DNA of 64,000 bases, from contig NC_091142.1 in assembly GCF_041381155.1 (NCBI RefSeq), positions 35,265,604 to 35,329,603 of the forward strand, given 5' to 3'. The DNA is from Argopecten irradians (taxonomy: Eukaryota > Mollusca > Bivalvia > Pectinida > Pectinidae). Below the pieces are notes generated by a model. That model had not been told where the DNA came from. It made no database searches and saw only the letters and a list, made by a program, of their open reading frames with translations. Of the stretch, positions 11,401 to 23,400 are shown piece by piece. The translations under genes were made by a program, and so were the position numbers. Positions within the stretch are counted from its first letter, which is position 1, and every line of letters starts with the position of its first letter.

Positions 11401-14400
11401 CTCACAAGGGACTCCGACCTGACCTTAATCATATGTGATATCATGTTGTCCTAACCCCCGGGTATCTGAACAAAAAATAATGGTTATCGATCATGGACAC
11501 CAGAGGGCCAAAATTGACACTCCTCCTTTCTACATAACTCTGATATTGAATCGTTAATCGTCTACAAATTCTACTGTTGTGGTTTGCGGAGCAGTTATGG
11601 GTATTGCAATCTCTGTAACTTAACAAACATGAAATTCTTGTAGTAAATATAGCAGGAATATCATACTTTGGTGCTAATTGTATTTTTGGAGTGGTTTAGA
11701 GCTTCAGATCTTGTAGCTGTGTTGTTACTGTATATACATATCTATATTACATTGATTCTGATTGGGTTTCAGATAAGTATAGTGTCTGGTTATTATATAT
11801 ATGTTACAATGATTCTGATTGGTTATCAGATGTAGTAGGTGTTGTTGTTATTACAATGTTAAAATGATTCTGATTCGGTATCAGATGTAGTGGGTGTTGT
11901 TGTTATTACAATGTTAAAATGATTCTGATTGGGTATCAGATGTAGTGGGTGTTGTTGTTATTACAATGTTAAAATGATTCTGATTGGTTATCAGATGTAG
12001 TAGGTGTTGCTGTTATTACAATGTTAAAATGATTCTGATTGGTTATCAGATGTAGTAGGTGTTGTTGTTATTACAATGTTAAAATGATTCTGATTGGGTA
12101 TCAGATGTAGTGGGTGTTTTTGTTACATGTGTTACAATGATACTGATTGGGTTTCAGATGTAGTGACTCTGGTTATTATATACATGTACATGTATATGTT
12201 ATAACGATTCTGATTGGGTTTCAGATGTAGTGGGTGTGGTAAGTGAGGTCATGTGCAGCCATTACAAGCAAACCTATAACAAGTGTCAGCCTTTCGCTTG
12301 GAACGAATCGGTTACCGTTAACATCCGGGATATCTACACGCCACTAGACATTCTCAATTCGGAAGGGTAAGTACATGTTCTTCATATTGCCATAAAATCA
12401 GGTTTCCAAATCAAATCTAAAATTCATTTTTTACATGTAACAGGTGCAAATACCGTCTATTTCAAAAAGGCTTTGATCTTCACAAATATTTTTCACTGTT
12501 ATTGTAATACAAGTATGTGATATAGTATACATTTATCCGCGAATAAAAAGCTAGATTTTATTTTCAAAATCTTAATAATGATTTCAGAAAACGACTTCAT
12601 CTCCATGACTTCTGTCCTGCACCCACCACCAATGGACGAGGACAAAGGGTAATGTTGGAAGGTGCAAGCGGAAGTGGAAAGTCTGTTCTATGCCAGATGG
12701 TGTCCTATATCTGGGGATCACAAAAGTCCTTCTTCAGACATCGTTATCCCATCTTCCTGCACGTAGACCTACAGGTCATGGAGGGCGGCTTCTACGAACA
12801 TGTGTACGACAAGTTCTTCCCTTCTGGCCACAGCCTCGATCTGACAGGATTTCGTGACATGTTGGATGACCATTCGTATGACGTCATGGTGCTTATCGAC
12901 GGCTATGACGACGGATGTAATGTACCGGAAGTTCAGTCAATTTTATCAGGAGAAAGTCTTCGTCTAGCGACAGTTATCGTGGCTTGTAACCCGGAGCTTC
13001 TGTCTTCCGGTCATTTCACCCCCGATAGTAAGATGTTCTGCATGGGGTTCAGCCAAACAAACGTCATCAAGTGCATAACAAACTATCTAGAACAATCCAA
13101 AGTCAATATTGAGCACCATCAAAAGTTCATAGATACCATGGCGAACGACAAATGGCTATTGAAACCGTACCTCAATCTTCCAGTGGTTGTGCTGCTCATA
13201 TTTGGATATTATCAAACGACGAAAAACGCCAAACTTCTCGACATAGAAACGGTCACGGCACTATTCGAGTCGTACGGTATCTCGATGGCAATGCACTTGT
13301 GCAAGAAGCAAAAGATTGATGTCATTGGATATGAGTTTCCAGATGACGTCATTTCAGGTGTGGAACGCCTAGGAAGTTTTGCTTTTAACACATTGCTTAG
13401 CAACCGTAAGGCTTTCGGCGAGGATGAACTTGCACTCGAAATGGACAACCCGGTTGCATTAAAACTCTGTGCCTTTTCCAAATTCATGCTTGGTTCTAAA
13501 GTCAAGTTCTTGTGTGGACTCATGCAGGATTTCCTGGCGGCAAAACATCTTGCAGATTTCGTCATGGATGACATCGTCAAAACTTTGAAGGATAATGGAA
13601 TGACAAAGAAACCAAAGTATACACAGGTCGTGAGCCTCTTGTCCGGCCTCTATAGGTTTGATTACGATACTTCTGTGCTTCGCGCCATTTTCACAGAACT
13701 CGCCGTCCGTAACGTCCGTCAAACGCGAGTGCCGACCGGACAAGAAACTAATACCTCATCTTCTGACAAGAAACTGAGGCCACCAAGCGGGCAAATCATG
13801 GATTTTAATACTAGCCTCCAGTCTCTTATTGAGTGCCAGTCACGTGAAGACGTGTGTAAAATTGTCGCACAATCATTACCGCCAAGAATCCTGGTGCGAC
13901 GAGAGGGACTTATACCTTCCAAATGTCTGTACGCCCTGCAGAATATGCTCCAGTTTGATGAAAACCGCTTGTCCCATTTGGAGTTTCACTTACAGCCCAT
14001 GTATATGTACCAACAGAACCAGTTCAGGGATTTAGCCATCTCGGCAGCAAATAACTCAAATCTTACAAGCCTTAAAGTGCAGTGGTCATCATTCGACTTA
14101 ATGTCAAAGTTCATGTGTACCTTTATGACTGAGACTAAGCAGATCCAGCACGTGACTTTGGAGGATGTGTATAGAAAGCCTTTATCAACAGTGCCTGCTT
14201 CTACCTGGGCGGCCTTCCAAACAGCCTGTGAAAACATGTCAAAGGTGTCTCGCGTGTCCTTCATCAATTCAAAGGAAGCAGCAGTGACCTACTTTTTCCT
14301 TCAGCACCTCCCGCACTCAATCAAGGAGTTGGAGCTACGAGGGTGTGCTATGAACATGATGTGCGCTGGCGAAATCAGCTCCAAACTAGAAAACACTGTA

Positions 14401-14784
14401 GATTTGGAGAAATTGGACCTGACTGGGACTCACCTTACCGGCTCTGATTTCGTCCCTATATTACAAGGATTAAAGCTGTGTAGTTCAATCAAAACCCTTA
14501 AGATGTGTGGCGCGAAACTTGACCGATCAGCTGTGGACGCATTGTCCGAGTGTCTCAAACTGACCAGGTCATTGCAGATACTGGACTTGAGTGAATGTCA
14601 ACTGACCACTGACATGTGTCAGAAACTGGCCGGAGCGATTGTCCAGAATCGGACACTACAGAGACTGGTGTTGAAGAAGACAAAAGTGACGTCAGAAGGA
14701 CGTGACGCCATTTCGCATTCGAAATTGGATCAGATCAAGGTTGTAGGTTTGGAGGACAGTTTACATGTGGTGCACACGACTTGA
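8479..14784 (+). CDS. NLR-like protein: HEPN-CARD-NACHT-LRR
   Basis: Five coding exons join in frame: 8479-8905, 9298-9558, 10004-10315, 12225-12366 and 12588-14784 (3339 nt, 1112 residues plus stop), all at GT/AG sites. Residues ~15-185 match the DZIP3-type HEPN family (LLLDGGTTALRTVFDSVHPP, then an R-x4-H pair, R131/H136). Residues ~239-322 look like a CARD, a six-helix death-fold. NACHT follows: Walker A GASGSGKS at 406-413 and Walker B VLIDGYDD near 482-489, then winged-helix-like sequence. Residues ~959-1092 hold four 28-residue RI-type leucine-rich repeats and a partial fifth. By family knowledge this is a cytosolic sensor that oligomerises through NACHT and signals through CARD; the ligand is unknown. 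Exon 1 begins after a TTTTACAG acceptor, and the first in-frame ATG (8479) lies eight bases inside, so a 5' noncoding exon is likely. An ATTAAA lies ~25 nt past the stop. The exon joins are predicted, not proven. Confidence 0.9.
10346..11537. mobile_element. 1.2-kb foldback element in NLR intron 3
   Basis: The outer ends are inverted repeats: GAAAGGAGGAGTGCCAATTT near 10350 is mirrored by AAATTGACACTCCTCCTTTC near 11510. The pairing continues through CAGATACCCGGGGGT, GGTCAGGTCGGAGTCCCTTG, GAGGGGCAATTTTCTGTTTT and GGTCACAGTGACC-like blocks almost to the centre near 10940. There is no open frame for a transposase. It is best read as a long non-autonomous foldback transposon or a decayed inverted duplication. 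It starts about 30 bases after the CARD exon's donor. Target duplications were not certain. Confidence 0.8.
11829..12224 (+). repeat. 55-bp tandem array ending at the exon 4 acceptor
   Basis: Five regular 55-bp units (11829-12103) and two diverged, length-variable ones (to 12224) each end in GATTCTGATTGG-G/T-T-A/T-TCAG and begin with ATGTAGTGGGTG. Degenerate copies extend left to about 11748. The last junction, at 12224/12225, is the acceptor used to keep the NLR frame. The array therefore repeats the real 3' splice site together with the first bases of exon 4. Confidence 0.85.
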
Positions 14785-16481
14785 TTAAAAACCATAACAA
14801 ACGTAAACCATTAAAATAATCAAACTTGTATGGGGGCCATGTTCACTTGCCGGCTCACAGTTGGATATTCTGTACTGATGTGAATATTTCGGGGCAATGG
14901 CACAAAACGTTACCCCGCGAAATCAAGTATAACATACTTGTGTTTTACTACCAGCCAAATACACGTTCATAACTTTACGGAAACAAACGTTCATTTTTAT
15001 ATGTCTAATGGAAAATGAAAGGACATGACAGTGATAATAATGCAGGACATTTTTATATGTCTAATCCGTCCAAGTTATATTTCATTGGAAAATGAAAGGA
15101 CATGACTGATAATAATGCAGGACATTTTTATATATGATATATGGCTATTTGACGATTCCATGAGGATCTGTTCTGTTTTCATTACTTAAAGATACTGGGA
15201 AGTAAATCCGTCCTATCATGTATATGTAATTTGTAATCCGCAATCATTAACAGAGGGTTTAATCCTAAAGCTTTTGTTAATGATTCATAGGAACAGATTC
15301 GTTTTTTCTAAAGAAGCCAAAAAAAATCCTAGCTTATATATTAATATAAAATTAGCTTTATATTTACCACAATATATAATGAATTATTTATTTATATTTA
15401 TTTTATGATACCATACGTTTAAGTTTTATTAAACAAGTTGATATATCTTTGTATGAACTATATGTTTGTTGAAATGTTAATTGTGTACATATATTACATG
15501 TAGTCAAATATCAAGATAGATAGAAGTTGTACAGCATACCGATAAGGTGTTCAAACTAGAAATGATTACGCAAAATACAAGTAACTGTGATACAATTCTG
15601 GACTGTGATAAATATCGTATAAACTCTTTATCCTAGTCTGTAAGTGTGTTGTATCCCAGACCGAGACCAGGGGTGCCTGGTCAGGACTCCACCCAGCTTT
15701 CACTGTATCGTTTCTTGAGCTGAGAACGGGTCGGTCTGTGCTGAAGTAGTAACCCCCTCCTCATTGCACTGTCCGACAGGCGGCGGGTCTCCAATATGTA
15801 GTGCCGTTATATAGACACTAACTAGTAGCTACCACATACATTACAACATATTAGGACAATGGCTGTTCATAATCTGAGTAATGATCAGGTGTAAAATTTT
15901 AGTATGCAACATTTCAAATTAGATTATGATAAGTTTATGTCGAGTCCTATTGCTAACTATTATTACTCACCAGTATTTATTATCTTGTATTACGATGTTT
16001 TTGCATTGTTATTATAAGAATGATAGAAATATAAACAACAATTAAATTTATGGACTATGTACATTAATATGTATGCATGGAGTTTCAATTATATTTTTAT
16101 TGAGGTCTTATTGTGTCAGGATTTGATTAGGAGTAATAAATTATAAGTTATAGAATATTTGGTCATTATACAGAAAGATTACTTGTATTACAAATATTGG
16201 GCAAGTTTTTGGGAAATGTCATTTATATCCATGCTAGTTGACTATAGCCATTCATCCATACAGTTATTTATTTACCATTGTACATCACAAATTGAATCCC
16301 CTATCTCTTGATAAAATGTCCAATCTTTCTCTTTTTGCTGTCTTATTTGATAACTTTAAACCAAATAATGTCCCATGTGATTAACTTTCACGTTTTTTAC
16401 GGGAGCATGATAGATATCGCGAAAACTTATCACGGCGAAAATCATTCCAGCACAGTGACGATAAAATGTGTTACTTTCAAT
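14785..16481. other. 3' flank of the NLR-like gene
   Basis: No gene is supported. At 14993-15135 a block containing ACATTTTTATATGTCTAAT and GAAAATGAAAGGACATGAC is repeated in two to three imperfect copies. A less AT-rich stretch at 15640-15830 (CCCAGACCGAGACCAGGGGT through CGGCGGGTCTCC) stands out from its surroundings. It may be a fragment of a dispersed repeat, but no second copy lies in this window. Confidence 0.5.
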
Positions 16482-17436
16482 CACGATATTAAATTAGCAT
16501 CAAAAACTTGTAATGCTTTACAACACGATAGTAAATTGGCATAAAAAACTTGTAAGGCTTTACAACACGATAGTAAATTGGCATAAAAAACCCGTAAGGC
16601 TTTCAACACGATATTAAATTGGCATCAAAAACTTGTAAGGCTTTACAACACGAAATTAAATTGGCATCAAAAACTTGTAAGGCTTTACAACACGATATTA
16701 AATTGGCATCAAAAACTTGTAAGGCTTTCCAACACGATAGTAAATTGGCATAAAAAACCCGTAAGGCTTTACAACGCGAAATTAAATTGGCATCAAAAAC
16801 TTGTAAGGCTTTACAACACGAAATTAAATTGGCATCAAAAACTTGTAAGGCTTTACAACACGAAATTAAATTGGCATCAAAAACTTGTAAGGCTTTCCAA
16901 CACGATAGTAAATTGGCATCAAAAACCCGTAAGGCTTTACAACGCGAAATTAAATTGGCATAAAAACTTGTAAGACTTTACAACGCGAAATTAAATTGGC
17001 ATCAAAAACTTGTAAGGCTTTCCAACACGATGTAAATTGGCATCAAAACCGTAAACTTGTAAGGCTTTACGACACGTCAAAACCTAGCTTTACAACCGAA
17101 TTAAAGGCATAAAAACCGTAGGCTTACAACGCGAAATTAAATTGGCATCAAAAACAAAAGGCTTTCCAACACGAAATTAAATTGGCATCAAAAACTTGTA
17201 AGGCTATCCAACACGATAGTAAATTGGCATCAAAAACCCAAAAGGCTTTACAACACGAAATTAAATTGGCATCAAAAACCCAAAAGGCTTTACAACACGA
17301 AATTAAATTGGCATCAAAAACTTGTAAGGCTTTACAACGCGAAATCAAATTGGCATCAAAATCCAAAAAGGCTTTACAACGCGAAATTAAATTGGCATCA
17401 AAAACCCGTAAGGCTTTACAACGCGAAATCAAATTG
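16482..17436. repeat. 42-bp minisatellite, about 22 units
   Basis: The unit reads AAATTGGCATCAAAAACTTG then TAAGGCTTTACAACACGAAATT, with recurrent variants (CCCGT or CCAAAA for CTTGT; GATAG for GAAAT). It repeats head to tail with a few shortened units near 17030-17130. Because 42 is a multiple of three, both strands carry short open repeat frames (14-residue period). These are explained by the repeat and have no gene-like start or flanking exon. Confidence 0.95.
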
Positions 17437-18396
17437 TCATGAAAAAGTAACGCGAAAAATAAGTTGTTCTACAGTATCTTTCTCTTTTAGCTACAAGGGA
17501 ACATCTATTATTTTCCTATCAAGTATTTCTAATGTAATGTAATGTCTATAGTAGACACTATATACTATAACCAATGATTATATAATCGGACAGTGTTACT
17601 GTATATTTTAGTCATTGCACTACACTACTGTCAATAATTACAATTGACTTTGTGATTGTATAACTTAAGGATACATAGCATTATATATTCTATGAAAATA
17701 CTTATTTTTTCTATTTAATTAAATCGCATTTATGAATTTGCTTCATTCTAATTCATAATCAAATTGTTAATAAGTTGATGTTTAACTAAAACCGTCCAAT
17801 CGTTAGACTATCATTAAGCGAGTCTGATTTAAAAGTTTAAACAATAGCAACAGGGTGAAATTCCATGCTTTTGTTTTTACCCTTCATTTTCGCCTATGAA
17901 TATTCGATGCAATAATTTGGTGTTTTAATTTTGTTTAAAACATTTGTGCAGATTCAGAACAGAAGCTTTTAAGTTTAAACAGTGACAACAGGAAAATTAT
18001 CAGCCGATTTAGCAGAAAAGGTTCATTACAAAACATTTCTGGCGTTTCTTTGAAAATTGTTCAAAGTAATGGCTTAACCTTAATCATAACAGAAACACGG
18101 TATCATGGGTATAGGTTCATGAATATGTTACACGAATTAAAGTCATATTTACATCAATTACAAACTGTTTGTCTTATTTTTAATGTCATGTTGACATTCG
18201 GCTGACTGTGCACTTTGGAAGTCTTTACGTTGCTTACTTGAGCGTTTGAAACGAAAGGACAGAACGAAGGTAGAGCTAAAGGAGATATTTGAAAACACTC
18301 TTTTATAAAGGAGAGAAAATTACCATCCTGACCATTGTCGTCGTTTTTGGTTATAAAATGTTGAGAACATATACAATTCCAATACATCACTTTGTA
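17437..18396. other. AT-rich spacer, nothing recognised
   Basis: No exon, RNA gene or clear repeat was seen between the two minisatellites. Confidence 0.5.
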
Positions 18397-18716
18397 TTTT
18401 GCCTGCTAGGACAACATTATTTTGTACTTTACCTGCAAGACAACATTATTTTGTACTTCGCCTGCTAGGGCAACTTTTTTAAAACTTTGCCTGCTAAGAC
18501 ATTAATTTGTACATTGAATAGTAGGGCATTATTTTGTACTTTGCCTGCTGGGACAACATTATTTTCTACTTTGTCTGATAGGACAACATTCTGTTGTATT
18601 TTGCCTGCTATGACAACTTTTTAAGTACTTTGACAGTTTGCCTGCTAGGACAATATTATTTTGTACTTTGCCTGCTAGGACAATATCATTTTGTACTTCG
18701 CCTAAAAGGCAGAGCA
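18397..18716. repeat. ~30-bp minisatellite, about 11 diverged units
   Basis: The unit is roughly TTTGCCTGCTAGGACAACAT followed by TATTTTGTAC. Copies vary in length and sequence (GCAAGACAAC, GCTGGGACAAC, GATAGGACAAC). The array is older or less homogenised than the 42-bp one. No coding signal is visible. Confidence 0.85.
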
Positions 18717-19294
18717 AAAGTTGGCTTACACCGATCATATGTAATAAATAACAGTTCCTTATACATAAAAAGAAAAACAAGCATTAAGAAGATGTCTTTA
18801 GTAAACAATATTTTATTTTGTGTGTTCTGGTTACGTCACTCTATGTCAAGGTCGAGGGTGATTTGATCCCCGTCAACTGAAATGTAACCTTACAGATTGA
18901 TCAATTTATATTTCACATGCGACATTGCTATGATCATCAAACGCAGCTGGCATTGTTCAGTACGGTGACCACCAGTCGCTTCATCAAAGTTGTATAATTT
19001 ATGTAACAGTTGTATAATTTATGTAACAGTTGAACTGAATCCAGTTGGCAACTATGGGAGAGTAAATGTAAACTGGACAAATTGAACATGAAACTTAAGC
19101 GCATCACTGTCTAGTTGGCATTCATCCTCCCATAAATGGCAAATAGACCAAATCAATGTTTAAATGGCACCCACATTACCGTTTGACGTTTTGACATTAA
19201 ATCTATTGTAAAATGACAAATATTTAAGGCTTGGAGTTACTATAACAGGTATTCGATTCCAATCAAACAAAATGTTCTATTTGTTTCCGCTATC
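18717..19294. other. 3' flank of the phosphatase gene
   Basis: This is noncoding. A 22-bp duplication (CAGTTGTATAATTTATGTAA) lies at about 18987-19030. On the minus strand an AATAAA (plus-strand TTTATT near 18811) could end the phosphatase transcript about 480 nt past its stop. Confidence 0.45.
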
Positions 19295-20101
19295 CTATGG
19301 TGGCCTATAGACTTTTTGTGATTTTACTGAAATGCGTTTTTTGCAGCCATTAATGAAAATCCCAGTGAGTTCCTTTCCATAAAGACAACCAGTATCTAAT
19401 CCAGTAGCGAATGGGCAATCCTGAAACCCTCGGACGGCATCATGCCCAAAGTACACATGTTCCGGACCTGGCCATGTAGAGGACCACTTTTCCCCATTAG
19501 TTCGCATTTCACTCGCTTTTAGGCTGCCGTCATATTTTTTCTCGACATTCCTCATAACTATCATGTCTGTAAGATCTTGGCTTTCAAGAGGAATACCAGG
19601 CACAAGTCCCGCATGAACTAGTAACGCGTTGCATGACGGGATAGATATTGTGTAGGGAAGGTCAGTTAAGAAGTCCGCATCTGAATCAGTAAGATGCTTG
19701 CACCATTTGTACTTGGGTGGAAATTCATAGTTAGAGTCTTTCCTGCGATTCAACAGTTGTCTTAAAACGGCTTCGTCATGATTGCCCCTCACAGAGTAAG
19801 CGTCCATGTTTTGGATTTTGTGAAGAACTTCTACATTCTTCGGTCCCTTGTTAATCAAATCACCAACGAAAACAGGCAGAATGGGCCTGCTTGGTTCGGC
19901 ACTTTCTGCTAGACTTAATAGTTCTAAAAGTTCGTCATAGCAACCATGTATATCCCCAATCACAAAGACGCTTCTATTTCCTATTACGTCATCGTCCAAA
20001 ACAAAATGACACTTCTGAGGAAGTGGTAAGTTGTATTTTGACCGTCTCGCCGGAGACGATTTAAATATAAATGAACATATGTACGAAAGAAGACCAGCCA
20101 T
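19295..20101 (-). CDS. ApaH-like metallophosphoesterase, 268 aa
   Basis: This uninterrupted 268-residue frame carries the full set of PPP-superfamily metal-site motifs: GDIHG (49-53), GDLINKGP (80-87), GNHDE (106-110), LVHAG with H163, and GHD (219-221), followed by GLDTGCLYGKELT. The NKGP second motif is characteristic of bacterial ApaH and eukaryotic ApaH-like phosphatases rather than of PP1/PP2A, which have a GDYVDRG form. Members cleave dinucleoside polyphosphates or related pyrophosphate bonds; the trypanosome ALPH1 is an mRNA decapping enzyme. The substrate here cannot be told from sequence. The N-terminus (MAGLLSYICSFIF) is hydrophobic but short and followed by basic residues. The ATG at 20101 is in good context, and an acceptor-like tract at about 20184 suggests a spliced 5' leader. 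The family has a patchy eukaryotic distribution. Confidence 0.9.
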   Translation of the reverse strand: MAGLLSYICSFIFKSSPARRSKYNLPLPQKCHFVLDDDVIGNRSVFVIGDIHGCYDELLELLSLAESAEPSRPILPVFVGDLINKGPKNVEVLHKIQNMDAYSVRGNHDEAVLRQLLNRRKDSNYEFPPKYKWCKHLTDSDADFLTDLPYTISIPSCNALLVHAGLVPGIPLESQDLTDMIVMRNVEKKYDGSLKASEMRTNGEKWSSTWPGPEHVYFGHDAVRGFQDCPFATGLDTGCLYGKELTGIFINGCKKRISVKSQKVYRPP

Positions 20102-20370
20102 TTTATTCTCCTTGTTGTGCGATGATTATTCTGTCTGTGTTTCGTTCGGTTGGTGATTTCCCGAGAACCTCAATATCTTGAAACTGAAAAAAAAACAAAA
20201 AAAACAACACTTTTTTATCAAAGAATTAACGAAGTTCAATCTTTGGTAGTTTGTCAATTCGGTGTGATAATATGTGGATGTACATGTAAATACATTTAAA
20301 AACTTCAAGTAATTATTGAAACTCGCCACGTATACAGTATGCATTTTGCATTGATGTCATTACAAATATG

Positions 20371-20487
20371 TTTTAACTTCATCGGAGTATGAACGGAATT
20401 TTGTTTGCAAACTGTTTGAATCCGCGTAGTGGAATTCTCACAAAAATTTGCAAACAAAATTTATTTCATTACCCTATGAAGTTAAAA
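20371..20487. mobile_element. Short foldback (MITE-like) element
   Basis: The arms TTTTAACTTCAT...ATTTTGTTTGCAAA (20371-20411) and TTTGCAAACAAAATT...ATGAAGTTAAAA (20448-20487) are inverted repeats around a loop of about 35 bases. A related half copy lies at 20925-21013 (CTACGCGGATTCTCACGAAA then GTTTGCAAACAAAATTCC). Both are non-autonomous. Confidence 0.75.
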
Positions 20488-23400
20488 GAATATTTCTATC
20501 AATGTTCATATTTTTTTCTCAGATAAGTTTAAACGTAGGATTCCAATGATTTTCCAACAGATTATTATTTTTAATGCAATACGCAACGTCGACATCTCTA
20601 TTGTGACGTACTGATAACGTCGGGTTTTCGCATCATTCTCAGAATATTTCGTCATTGCAGTGTAATTAATTTCTAATTGTTTTCAAACTAAAAAAAACAT
20701 TTAATATCCCAGACATGTTATACATCTGAAGGCTGCCAAGGTTGGGGCCTTGGGGTTAGCCTTCAAAAATATAAACAAATGTTCCCACACAGGAGGGCTC
20801 TCATTCATCACACCACTTACATACATGTATTATAATAACTCATCACATTTATCCTATAAACGTAGACATTTATACAAAAAAAAGCGATTTTCTTATTGGC
20901 AGATACTTTTCCGTCATACTACTATGAAGAAAAAATCCAAGAATGACGCGGAAACTACGCGGATTCTCACGAAAGTTTGCAAACAAAATTCCTTTCATAC
21001 CCTGATGAAGATAAAAAAAAATAGCAACATCAATGCTTAAATGGAGAAAACCTATCTGCAAATCAGAAAGTCGGATTTAGTATGACAAATGAAAATTAAT
21101 TATTGAAAATCGATTCAAAAGGCGGAAATATCATAATATAGGGAGGATGTGTCATGAGTTTCCCTTCATATTAGATTTATGATGTGAGTTAATGACTTTT
21201 TCATTTTTTTGCGAGCCTGTGGCGAGCAATAAATGAAAAAAAAATCGAAACAAGTAGATCATGAATCTAATACGAAGGGAAACGAATGATAAATTCTATT
21301 TATCATGTGACTAGTATTTGTCTTTGTTTCTTCCCGTTCGGAGTTTTTTGCCCGATGATCAACCAATCGATCAGTTGATATTTGGACCGTATCACTAAAA
21401 ACCAAAAATCCGTCAAGTACCAATGCGCCGTAATAACTATATTTAGTTGGAAAAATAGCCAGTGTATTTTACAAAATCAAACAATGTACATGATTTATAA
21501 CTGAAGCGAAGATTTGAATATGCAATAAAAATGTTGAAATATATCAATTTTGTAGCACATATAAGCATGTTCAAATCGATAAGAGAAGGCCAGAATATTG
21601 ATACTGATTTTAAGCATCTTTATGAATCTACAGATTAGTGTCGTCGTGCAGCATTTCGTAGTAAAATATTGTAGTATACAAGAAACGTGGTAATAGTACC
21701 ATTCATATCGGACTAAACCAATCACAATTCACATAGGTGATATTACAAGTGTGTAATAAAGAAAAATTATGAATTGGCATTATTAAATGGGAAACACGGA
21801 AGTCAAAAGTTTTGCCTATATTTCCATTAATTAACGTAGTGATAAGTGTAGCGTAGTGTAGTGCGATCACCCGTGGCCCGTGGGTCTCCGACGATGTTCA
21901 GTACATACCTTGATATTGTATAAGCATCCCGGAGTTAACTTTCCTTGTTACTGCATAGGTTAGTACGAGTTGCTTCCCTTTATACATCTACAAGCATGTA
22001 GAGAAGGAAATACATGGCAGGTTATTAGGCTCAGAGTGAAATCAGACTCGGTCCATTTATCATTTACCAACGTTTCCTATTTTGTCACAAATGAACGAAA
22101 TATCTATTAATGAATCCTAACTGCTAGACTAATATCCGAATCTTTATTGAAGTTAGGCTGGTAATCTACACTGCAGGTGTTGATCTCTATTGTTGACAAC
22201 GTAACACATGTTAGCTAACAGCCTATATATATCCACATTGTTTTAGTTAGTTCTGTAACCCTTACAGTATTCACTTTCCCTGTAGTTTAGACAGATGATA
22301 TATCCATAAACTTACAATCACTTACCTGGTGTATTACTAAGACACGTGAAATGAAGCTGTACCTACTGGGATCAACGACGGTTTGTTTATAAAGGGAAGT
22401 AACTGTTACTAAACATACATTCTATACTACATACTTTTTAGTGTTAACATGTCTTCTTTTTTTCAATAAATTTGTTCTTTTTCTAATCAACGTTTTCTTT
22501 TAATCTCGACATGGTCAGCATGTGGGAAGCAAATTAATTAAGTTTTTTTTCAAAGTCAGCATGCGCACATAGTATTATTTTTGAAATACAGCATGAATCG
22601 CCATGGACTTTTTATTCTTATGGAATATATTTCTTGCTAATTTCACGCCCACTCTGCTTGTGAAAAATCAAAATATAAATTGCCATGATAAAGAGTTCAA
22701 TATTGTATGAATTGGAGTTTTGATCATAGTTAGCATGCTATTGTAAACCTTGACAATATGATGCGACAACAGCAACATACTGTGCAAATAAAATAAATAT
22801 CATTATTATCACTGCGTTTTATTGCGGATCTAACAACATCCTTCTAAATGACCAATCAAATTGACGGAATGAAATAGTTTTATGAACTATCAGAATCATT
22901 TTTGTGTACGTATTCGTGTCGATAAAAGAGCACAACGTATAGCTAGATGTATATGTATGCTGGGACGAAATGTTGCTTCGAGTTGATGTAGCTACGTATA
23001 GACAAAGGAGAACATGACCCGTAATGGGATGTTGTTAGGTTCTATGTGATACGAAGTGATAATAAGGATATGTATGTTAATCACACAGCGTGTATATAGT
23101 ATGTATAATTCATAGTATATGTGGTTAAATCTACTCTGACCTATATATCGACTATGTTTTGTTTTAATCACGAAGCATGGTGAACAACATACTTCCTCAT
23201 TGCATGTTTAAAGACAGAGTGAAAAACAATAAGAAACAAAGAGAAGAAAATGACATGTTTAGTAATGATATATATGGAGTTATCATTAGTTGTCATTTCT
23301 ATTTTTAACTTATACATAATCTGCTGGTAATGTGTTATGATAGTACTAGCAAGGAGCGACTAAATATGGGATCGGGTCTTTGTCTCTTCTTTATTGTTAC

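Noticed and set aside
13212-14267. Minus-strand frames within NLR exon 5
   Set aside because: They are antisense to a long coding exon with clear NACHT and LRR motifs.
16308-17442. Open frames over the 42-bp repeats (14-residue period)
   Set aside because: They follow from a repeat length divisible by three on both strands; there is no conserved start, domain or flanking exon.
16482-18716. Regular repeats as a CRISPR-like array
   Set aside because: The units are contiguous without unique spacers, and the genome is eukaryotic.
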